This document shows, piece after piece, positions 15,686 through 24,013 of a stretch of DNA of 64,000 nucleotides (within the stretch, counting starts at the first letter, position 1; every line of letters starts with the position of its first letter). This DNA is from Streptomyces luteogriseus (lineage in GTDB: Bacteria > Actinomycetota > Actinomycetes > Streptomycetales > Streptomycetaceae). The notes under the pieces are model-generated. The model searched no databases. It was not told where the DNA came from and saw only the letters and a program-made list of their open reading frames with translations. Location: assembly GCF_014205055.1 (NCBI RefSeq), contig NZ_JACHMS010000001.1, positions 2,418,001 through 2,482,000 on the forward strand, written 5' to 3'. Both the position numbers and the translations under genes were made by a program.

Positions 15686-17371
15686 TCACTGTGCCGAACC
15701 GTTGGTGTCGTGCAGCTTCTGGTACCAGTCCCGCAGCTTGTCGCCGCCCTGCTTCTTCCAGTCGGAGACGGCCTGCTGCACATCGCTGATCTTCTTGCGG
15801 CCGCGGACGACGTCGTCCTCCAGCTGCTCGAAGTCGTTGGAGAGGTTGGTGTAGCGGGCGGGCTCGGTGATCTGCATGCCCCAGAAGGTGGACTTCTTGG
15901 TGAAGGCGCCCATCCGCTGCTGCCACTCCACCTGTTCCTTCGCGATGTCCGGCAGGTCCGGGTGCGCGATGGTCGGAGCGGGGCTGGCGAGCATCACATA
16001 GGCGTTCAGGACCTCCTGGTTGCCCTTGTCGTTCTTGGTGGGCACCCCGTCCTTGACGGTGTAGTGCGTGCCCTCCACCCCGTAGTTGGTGAGCATGTAC
16101 TCCTTGGTGCCGTACGGGGCGGCGGTGACGTTGGCGGCGGCCAGGATGTCCTCGACGACGGTCTTGGACGCCTTCTTGTTGACGAAGGCGAAGATGCCCG
16201 CGGGCGAACCGGCCCACAGGGTGGGGTCACCGCCGTCGGCGCCGAAGATGTCCATGCCGGAGATCCGGAAGTCGGCGTTCTGGCCCGCCTGCTCGGCCAT
16301 CTTGCCCCACCAGTCCGAGATGTTCTGGTTGTACATCAGGACCTGACCGGCGGTGAAGCGGTCGCCGGCGGTGCCCTGGTTGGCCGCCTTGGCATCGGGG
16401 TGCACCACACCCGCCGCGTACAGCTTGCGCACCCACTCCAGCGCTTCGAGGTACTCCTCGGTCTCGACGCGGTAGACCATCTTGCCGTCGGCCAGGTTCC
16501 AGCCGAGCGGCTTCTCGCTGCCGGAGAGCACACCGAAGAACTCGAAGGCGGCCCACTTCATGTCGTCGCAGGCCCACACCTTGGCCCTGGGCCGGGTGAT
16601 CTCCTTGGCGAGGGCGAGGAACTCGTCCGGGGACTTGGGGAGTTCGTAGCCCTCCTTGTCGAAGACGTCCTTGCGGTAGAAGGGCACGATGCCGGGGACG
16701 GAGGGGGCGGGCTGGGGCAGGCCGCGCAGCTTGCCGCCGAAGATGGAGTACTGCCAGGCGCCGCTCGGGATGGCCGCGAGGTTCGGGTACTTCTTGATCG
16801 CGTCCCCGGACAGATACGGGCCGAGGTCGGCGAACTTGCTGATGATGGCGCTGGGTATCTTGCCGCCCATGTTCCAGCTGGGGATGACCACGACGTCCGG
16901 CAGGTCGCTGGAGGCGAGCACCGCGCCCAGCTTCTCGTCGTAGGTGTTGCCGTCCTGGTTCTGCCAGGCGATGTCGACGCCGATCAGGTCGTTCATCGTC
17001 GTGTAGTAGGGGTTGTCGCCCTTCGGCGGCGTGCCCCAGAACGGCGACATGATCTTGACGCGGCTGCCCTTGCCGAGCTTCTTCGGCACCGAGGTCTTGA
17101 GGCCGGCCAGGTCGAGCTTGCCGGTGAAGCCCATCGCCGAGCCGTTCTTGGACGGGATGTCCGGCGAGACCACGTTGCTCGCGACGTAGGCCGGCAGCAG
17201 CTTCTTGGCGCTCTTGCCGGACGTCGTGCCGTCCTTCGAGCCGCTGTCCGAGCCGCCGCAGGCGGCGAGCAGCGGCATCCCGCCGGCCACGGCCGCGGTG
17301 GCGACCGCCGTGGAGGCGAGGAAACTTCTCCGGCTCGGTCCGGAGGAGGCGGAGGCGGCGTTCGGCGTCAT
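15686..17371 (-). CDS. Extracellular sugar-binding lipoprotein of the ABC importer
   Basis: This 561-residue solute-binding protein is larger than most CUT1 binders, as in the LplA-like group. The N-terminus has a twin-arginine motif (SRRSFLAS) and a lipobox (PLLAAC, then GGSDSGSK), so it is exported and lipid-anchored. It captures oligosaccharides outside the membrane and passes them to the two permeases just downstream. It is the first gene of the seven-gene leftward operon. The ATG is preceded by AAGGG at eight bases. The promoter region contains the LacI palindrome 115 bases upstream. The ligand is inferred to be xyloglucan oligosaccharides from the hydrolases in the operon. Confidence 0.92.
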   Translation of the reverse strand: MTPNAASASSGPSRRSFLASTAVATAAVAGGMPLLAACGGSDSGSKDGTTSGKSAKKLLPAYVASNVVSPDIPSKNGSAMGFTGKLDLAGLKTSVPKKLGKGSRVKIMSPFWGTPPKGDNPYYTTMNDLIGVDIAWQNQDGNTYDEKLGAVLASSDLPDVVVIPSWNMGGKIPSAIISKFADLGPYLSGDAIKKYPNLAAIPSGAWQYSIFGGKLRGLPQPAPSVPGIVPFYRKDVFDKEGYELPKSPDEFLALAKEITRPRAKVWACDDMKWAAFEFFGVLSGSEKPLGWNLADGKMVYRVETEEYLEALEWVRKLYAAGVVHPDAKAANQGTAGDRFTAGQVLMYNQNISDWWGKMAEQAGQNADFRISGMDIFGADGGDPTLWAGSPAGIFAFVNKKASKTVVEDILAAANVTAAPYGTKEYMLTNYGVEGTHYTVKDGVPTKNDKGNQEVLNAYVMLASPAPTIAHPDLPDIAKEQVEWQQRMGAFTKKSTFWGMQITEPARYTNLSNDFEQLEDDVVRGRKKISDVQQAVSDWKKQGGDKLRDWYQKLHDTNGSAQ

Positions 17372-17486
17372 TGCGTCAACCCTTCATGGCGCACCAGGAC
17401 ACCCGGCGGAGGGCCGTCGGCTGCGGTGTCTCGAGTGGAACTGGCTGAGCCGAAGCGAGTTTTCGACCCACCAGGGCTTTCCGTAG

Positions 17487-17500
17487 TCGAAGCGCTTCGA
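17487..17500. promoter_or_regulatory. LacI-family operator in front of the sugar-transporter operon
   Basis: This is a perfect copy of TCGAAGCGCTTCGA, identical to the one upstream of lacI. It lies 116 bases before the binding-protein start, inside its likely promoter. Confidence 0.85.
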
Positions 17501-17646
17501 TGTTGCTGTGAGGTTAAGTGAACACCCCAGGGCGCACAAGGGTCGTTCGCAAACTTCCTCCACAGCACGGGAGGGGACCTTTCCTCATGCACTGCTTGAA
17601 GTCATGGCGCTGCTCCCTTGACACTCGACCTCTGGGCAACTCAGCA

Positions 17647-17660
17647 TCGAAGCGCTTCGA
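17647..17660. promoter_or_regulatory. LacI-family operator in front of the GH3 gene
   Basis: This is a perfect copy of TCGAAGCGCTTCGA, 35 bases before the GH3 start codon and immediately after the candidate -10 element, a position suited to repression. Confidence 0.85.
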
Positions 17661-17695
17661 AAGCACCTCCACGATCCATCGCAAGGGGATCCCAC

Positions 17696-20533
17696 GTGAC
17701 CGCACACACCCCGTCCACCGAACCTTTCCGTGATCCGCAACTGCCGTTCGCGAAGCGGATCGACGACCTCTTGTCGCGGCTCACGCTGGAGGAGAAGACC
17801 GCGTTCCTGCACCAGTTCGCGCCGGCCGTCGAACGGCTCGGCGTCGCGGCCTTCCGCACCGGCCAGGAGGCGCTGCACGGTGTGGCGTGGATGGGTCCGG
17901 CGACGGTGTTCCCGCAGGCGGTCGGCCTCGGCGCCACCTGGAACCCGGAGCTGGTGCGGCGGGTCGGCGACGCGGTGTCCCGGGAGATCCGCGCGATGCG
18001 CGCCAAGGACGACCGGGTCGGCCTGAACGTCTGGGCTCCGACGGTCAACCTGCTGCGCCACCCGCTGTGGGGCCGCAACGAGGAGGGCTACTCGGAGGAC
18101 CCGAAGCTCACCTCGGCGATCGCCACGGCCTACACACACGGCCTGCGCGGCGACCACCCCACCTACTGGCGCACCGCGCCCGTGCTGAAGCACTGGCTGG
18201 CCCACAACAACGAGACGGACCGCTCCACGACGTCCAGCTCGGTGCGTCCGCGGGTCCTGCACGAGTACGACCTGCGGGCCTTCCGCGACACCGTCGAGGC
18301 GGGCGCGGTGGCCGGGGTGATGCCGGCGTACAACCTGGTCAACGGCCGCCCCAACCACGTCTCCCCGTATCTGGCCGAGCACCTGCGGACCTGGACCGAG
18401 GAGGAGTTGCTGGTCTGCTCGGACGCGGGGGCGCCGAGCAACCTGGTCGACTCCGAGCACTACTTCGACACCCACGAGGAGGCCACCGCCGCCGCCCTCG
18501 TCGCGGGGGTCGACAGCTTCACCGACCACGGCACGGATTCCTCGCAGATGACCGGGCGGCTGCGCGGCGCCCTGGAGCGCGGCCTGCTGACGGAGGCCGA
18601 TCTGGACACGGCCGTCCGCCGTCAGCTGTCGGTGCGTTTCCGGCTCGGCGAGTTCGACCCGGGCTACGACCCGCACGACGTGACCGGTGAGTTCGACACC
18701 CCGGCGCACCGCGCCCTCGCCCAGGAGGCAGCCGAGCAGGCGATCGTGCTGCTCAAGAACGACGGGGTGCTGCCGCTCGCCCCCGACACCCGGATCGCGG
18801 TGGTCGGGCCGCTCGCCGACGAGTGCAAGCTCGACTGGTACAGCGGCACGCTCATCCACCGCTCGACCCCGCTGGAGGGCCTGTACGAGCGGTTCGGCGC
18901 GGAGCGCGTGGAGTTCGCGGAGGGCGTGGACCGGGTCCGGCTGAAGACGTCCACGGGGGCGTTCCTGCACGTGCCGGCGGCCGAGGACGCCGCCGACGAG
19001 ATGCGCGGCGCCGAGGGAGCGCTCGACCCGGCGCTGCTCGCGGGCCGCACCGACCTGCCCGCGCTCACGACCGACGCCGCCGGCACCGAGCTGGCGCTCG
19101 CCGACTGGGGCGAGGGCGTCCTGACCCTGCGCGCCCCCGACGGCCGCTATCTCTCGGTCGCCGACGACGGCTGCCTGCGCGCCTCCGCCGACCAGCCGGG
19201 CGGCTGGATCGTGCAGGAGACGTTCCGCCTGGAACCGCACGGGAACGGGCACCTCCTGAAGCACCTGGGGACGGGGCGGCACGTGTGTGTCTCCGCCGAC
19301 GGCGTGAAGGTTGCCGACGAAGATCCCGAGGTCTTCGAGCTGGTCGTCGCCGAGCGCGGCGAGGAGGCGGTGGCGCGGGCTGCCGCCTCGGCCGACGTGG
19401 TCGTGGTGGTCGCGGGCAACGACCCGCACATCAACGGCCGCGAGACCGAGGACCGTACGACACTGCGCCTTCCGGAACAGCAGGAGCGGCTGCTGCGGGC
19501 GGCCCGGGCGGCGAACCCGGCCACCGTGCTGGCGCTGGTCTCGGCCTACCCGTACGCCCTCGACCCCACCGGCCTCCCGGCGGTGCTGTGGACCGCGCAC
19601 GGCGGCCAGGCGGCCGGCACCGCCCTGGCCCGCGTCCTGGCCGGTGACGTCTCCCCCGCCGGTCGCCTCCCGCAGACCTGGTACGCCGACGACGCCGACC
19701 TGCCCGGCCTCCTCGACTACGACGTGATCGGTGCCCGCCAGACGTACCTGTACTTCGAGGGGACGCCCCTGTTCTCCTTCGGGCACGGCCTGTCCTACGC
19801 CTCCTTCGCGTACGGCGGCCTGACGGCCCGGGTCGAGGACGCGGCGGTGCGGGTCTCCTTCTCGGTCACCAACACCGGTGCCGTGACGGCCGACGAGGTG
19901 GCCCAGCTGTACACCCGGGCCGTCGACGCGTCGGTGCCGCGTCCGCGCCGTGAGCTGCTGGACCACCGCCGTGTCACGCTCGCCCCGGGGGCGACGGCCG
20001 AGCTGGACTTCGACGTCCCGCTGACCGCGTTCGCGTTCTGGGACGTCGCCCAGGACCGGTGGCGGGTGGAACCGGGCGGGTACGAGCTGCTGGCCGGGGC
20101 GTCCAGCGAGGACGTCCGGCTGCGGACGACGGTCACGCTCGACGGCGAGCCGGCCCTGCCGCGCGCGGTCCTCGCGAACGGCCTGGCCGCGGCCGGTTTC
20201 GACGAGCAGCGGGGCATCGCGATCGTCGACCGGACGAAGGTCTCGGGCGACGCGGTGACACCGGCGGGCCCGGAGACGGGCGAACTGCTCTACCGCGCCT
20301 GCGACTTCGGCCGGGGCATCTCCGAGGTGACGGTGGAGGTGGCCGGCGAGGGCACGGTCGAGCTGTCCCTCGACGGCGGCCCGGCACTCGCGGTGCTGTC
20401 GCCGGCCGCACCGACCTCGGGTCCGTACGACTACGTCTCCCTCGGGGCGTCCCTCGCCGCCGCGGGCGTCCACGACGTGCACCTCAGGCTGCGCGGCCCG
20501 CTGCGGCTCGCGCACGTCGGCTTCTCCGGTTGA
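17696..20533 (+). CDS. Glycoside hydrolase family 3 beta-glucosidase with a beta-trefoil-like insert
   Basis: This is a 945-residue cytoplasmic GH3 enzyme. The N-terminal barrel includes LKHWLAHNNE and the nucleophile motif VCSDAGAPSN (Asp243). The second alpha/beta domain (EQAIVLLKNDGVLPL) is interrupted at about residues 416-543 by an insert with STGAFLHVP, DGRYLSVADDG and HLGTGRHVCVSADG, which look like the repeats of a fascin/ricin-type beta-trefoil rather than the more usual PA14 insert. A fibronectin-III-like domain and a further C-terminal beta domain follow. It would release glucose, or xylose, from trimmed oligosaccharides, completing xyloglucan breakdown. The GTG start was chosen because AAGGGG precedes it; the open frame extends further upstream through the operator. 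No signal peptide is seen. Confidence 0.92.
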   Translation: MTAHTPSTEPFRDPQLPFAKRIDDLLSRLTLEEKTAFLHQFAPAVERLGVAAFRTGQEALHGVAWMGPATVFPQAVGLGATWNPELVRRVGDAVSREIRAMRAKDDRVGLNVWAPTVNLLRHPLWGRNEEGYSEDPKLTSAIATAYTHGLRGDHPTYWRTAPVLKHWLAHNNETDRSTTSSSVRPRVLHEYDLRAFRDTVEAGAVAGVMPAYNLVNGRPNHVSPYLAEHLRTWTEEELLVCSDAGAPSNLVDSEHYFDTHEEATAAALVAGVDSFTDHGTDSSQMTGRLRGALERGLLTEADLDTAVRRQLSVRFRLGEFDPGYDPHDVTGEFDTPAHRALAQEAAEQAIVLLKNDGVLPLAPDTRIAVVGPLADECKLDWYSGTLIHRSTPLEGLYERFGAERVEFAEGVDRVRLKTSTGAFLHVPAAEDAADEMRGAEGALDPALLAGRTDLPALTTDAAGTELALADWGEGVLTLRAPDGRYLSVADDGCLRASADQPGGWIVQETFRLEPHGNGHLLKHLGTGRHVCVSADGVKVADEDPEVFELVVAERGEEAVARAAASADVVVVVAGNDPHINGRETEDRTTLRLPEQQERLLRAARAANPATVLALVSAYPYALDPTGLPAVLWTAHGGQAAGTALARVLAGDVSPAGRLPQTWYADDADLPGLLDYDVIGARQTYLYFEGTPLFSFGHGLSYASFAYGGLTARVEDAAVRVSFSVTNTGAVTADEVAQLYTRAVDASVPRPRRELLDHRRVTLAPGATAELDFDVPLTAFAFWDVAQDRWRVEPGGYELLAGASSEDVRLRTTVTLDGEPALPRAVLANGLAAAGFDEQRGIAIVDRTKVSGDAVTPAGPETGELLYRACDFGRGISEVTVEVAGEGTVELSLDGGPALAVLSPAAPTSGPYDYVSLGASLAAAGVHDVHLRLRGPLRLAHVGFSG

Positions 20534-20562
20534 GGGTCCGGAGCAGGCCGGCGCAAAGAAGG

Positions 20563-20594
20563 GGCCCGGCACCGGAAGGCATCGGTGCCGGGCC
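20563..20594. terminator. Strong hairpin terminator after the GH3 gene
   Basis: A perfect 12-bp stem (GGCCCGGCACCG with CGGTGCCGGGCC) and an 8-base loop start 30 bases after the stop. It lies between convergent genes and could serve both. Confidence 0.85.
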
Positions 20595-20611
20595 TCTTCG
20601 CAGAGCTTATA

Positions 20612-20626
20612 TGAAAATGATTCCCA
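20612..20626. promoter_or_regulatory. Zur-box-like sequence TGAAAATGATTCCCA
   Basis: Thirteen of 15 bases match the Streptomyces zinc-regulator box TGAAAATGATTTTCA as I remember it. The surroundings (CTTATATGAAAATGATTCCCATAAA) are AT-rich compared with everything nearby. It sits between the 3' ends of two convergent genes, so no gene is obviously controlled by it. Confidence 0.4.
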
Positions 20627-20653
20627 TAAACCAGTGGGTGGAGCGGAGGTGGG

Positions 20654-22099
<1,446 letters not shown>

Positions 22100-22220
22100 G
22101 TGGGTTCCGGCCCTTCGGCGTTGGGGGTGATCCTGTGCTCGGGACCAACGGTAGGCGCGAGGTGGCCGAACAGCGTTTGTCCGAGCCGTAGCAGTGGGGG
22201 ACGCGGACACTACGGTTTGG

Positions 22221-23894
22221 CTACTCGGTGGAGGCCGTCTTCAGGGCCAGCCACAGCTCCATCCGGACGTCCGGGTCGTCCAGGGACCGGCCGAGGATCT
22301 CCTCGACCCGGCGCATGCGGTAGCGCAGGGTGTGGCGGTGGACGCCGAGGTCGGCCGCCGCCGCGTCCCACTGGCCGTGCTTGGACAGCCAGGCGCGCAG
22401 GGAGGCCACGAGGTCGCCGCGGCCCGTGGCGTCGTGCTCGTACAGCGGCCGCAGCATGCCGTCGGCGAAGGCCCGTACGGCGTCGTCCGCGAGGAGCGGC
22501 AGGACCGATCCGGCCGCCATCCGCTCGTGCTCCACGAGGACGCGCCCGCGCCGCCGCGCCACCGACAGCGCCTGCTCGGCCTGCTTGTACGCGGCGGACG
22601 CGGCGATCGGCCCGGCCGGTGCGGACAGGCCCACGACCAGTTCGCCCTCCTCACCGCCCGGCACCTTCTCGCGTATCCCGGCCCGGGCCGTCTCCAGGGC
22701 GGCCGCGTACTCCCCGCAGGCCGCCGCGGCGGCGCCGCCGTCCGCGGCCAGCACCACCAGCCGCTCCCCCTCCGGCACCACCAGCACGGCCTCGCCGGCC
22801 CGGGCCGCCGCGGACTCCACGACGTCGGCGAGCGCCGCGAGGGGGTCGCCGCCGGTGTCGGCAGCGGCGAGCGCGGCGGCCGAGGGCCGCTCGGCGGGGA
22901 CAGCACCCTTGCGTGCCTCGGCGCGGGCCAGCGCGGCGGACGCCGACACCGGCACCCGCTCCGCGACCATCATCCGGAACGGCGCGTCCAGCAGCTCGCC
23001 GTACAGATCACCGGCGACCGCACGGGCGTGGTCCGGCTCCCCGGCCAGCAGCATGCGCAGCACCGCCGCGCCGACCCGCTGCTCGGCCGCCTGGAGGGAC
23101 CGGGAGCGTTCCGTGGTCAAGGTCAGCAGTGCGATGGCCGAGTGGACGGCGTAGCGCTCGGCGGTGCCGGGGGCGGCGGCCGTGCCCACGGCGAGGGCCG
23201 CCCGGGGTCGCCTGCCGGTGCCGATGGTGTGCAGCTCGACCCGGTCCTCGTTCTCCGGTCCGCCGACCACGGAGGAGGCGGGCGCCGGGCGGTCCCGCAG
23301 CTTCTGCACGTCACCGGTGAGCCGTGCGGCACGCCGCCCCGCCCATTCCGGTGCCGTGGCGACGACCGCGCCCGAGGCGTCGTACAGCGCCGCCCAGCCG
23401 TCGACCTGCGAGGCGAGTGCGGCCAGCAACCCCTCCGGCCCGCCGGTCTGGGCCTGCCGGGTCAGCTCGCGCTGGGCGGCGAACCCGGCGGTGACGGCCC
23501 GGTACTGGTCGGCGGCGATGGCGGCGGACACGGCCTTGCTGATGGCGAGGAACGGCGTGCGGCGCGGCACCTCCAGCAGCGGCAGGCCCTCCTCCGCGGC
23601 CGCGTCGACGAGCGCCTTGGGCGTCTCCTCGTAGTTGACGCCGACGGCGAAGCCGAGCCCGACCACTCCGGCCCCGGCCAGCCGCCGGACGTAGCGGCGC
23701 ATGGCCTCCGGGTCCTCGGCGTCCAGCTTGAGCGCGGTGATCAGCAGCAGTTCCCCGCCCTCCATGTAGGGCACGGGGTCGGCGAGCTCGCTGACGTGCG
23801 CCCAGCGGACCGGCACGTCGAGGCGGTCTTCGCCCGCCCGCACGGTCAGCTTCAGCGCGGAGTGGTGGACGAGCGAGGCGAGCGTCGGGGGCAT
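22221..23894 (-). CDS. PucR-family transcriptional regulator
   Basis: This 557-residue activator-type regulator has an N-terminal PucR domain (SALKLTVRAGEDRLDVPVRW, HVSELADPVPYMEGGELLL), a GGDEF-like/GAF-like middle region, and a C-terminal helix-turn-helix (LSKHGQWDAAAADLGVHRHT, then LRYRMRRVEEILGR). The family regulates purine, GABA and amino-acid catabolism. It lies just upstream of an aldehyde dehydrogenase in the same direction (121-base gap) and about 2.5 kb from gabT, which points to control of GABA use. No operator can be recognised. Confidence 0.92.
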   Translation of the reverse strand: MPPTLASLVHHSALKLTVRAGEDRLDVPVRWAHVSELADPVPYMEGGELLLITALKLDAEDPEAMRRYVRRLAGAGVVGLGFAVGVNYEETPKALVDAAAEEGLPLLEVPRRTPFLAISKAVSAAIAADQYRAVTAGFAAQRELTRQAQTGGPEGLLAALASQVDGWAALYDASGAVVATAPEWAGRRAARLTGDVQKLRDRPAPASSVVGGPENEDRVELHTIGTGRRPRAALAVGTAAAPGTAERYAVHSAIALLTLTTERSRSLQAAEQRVGAAVLRMLLAGEPDHARAVAGDLYGELLDAPFRMMVAERVPVSASAALARAEARKGAVPAERPSAAALAAADTGGDPLAALADVVESAAARAGEAVLVVPEGERLVVLAADGGAAAAACGEYAAALETARAGIREKVPGGEEGELVVGLSAPAGPIAASAAYKQAEQALSVARRRGRVLVEHERMAAGSVLPLLADDAVRAFADGMLRPLYEHDATGRGDLVASLRAWLSKHGQWDAAAADLGVHRHTLRYRMRRVEEILGRSLDDPDVRMELWLALKTASTE

Positions 23895-24013
23895 GAGGCC
23901 TTCTGCGTCAGGGCTGTGAGATCTCTGTGGTCTTTTGGCCGCCGCGTATGAACGACCTGTGACGATTCTGCCTCACCGTACGGTGCCCGCGTACCCGCGC
24001 GGGTGGGAAGGGG

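Larger units (their letters stand above)
17372..17695. promoter_or_regulatory. Divergent control region between transporter operon and GH3 gene
   Basis: This 324-base stretch has no credible gene. It carries two perfect LacI palindromes (17487-17500 and 17647-17660), one near each divergent start. For the rightward GH3 gene there is TTGACA at 17618-17623, 17 bases, then a weak TCAGCA at 17641; the right palindrome starts just after it, so binding would overlap the transcription start. An imperfect related sequence, CCGAAGCGAGTTTTCGA, lies near 17444. Confidence 0.75.

Noticed and set aside
17585..20572. Leftward 995-codon frame opposite the GH3 gene
   Set aside because: The GH3 sense frame has full domain evidence; this is its reverse-complement shadow.
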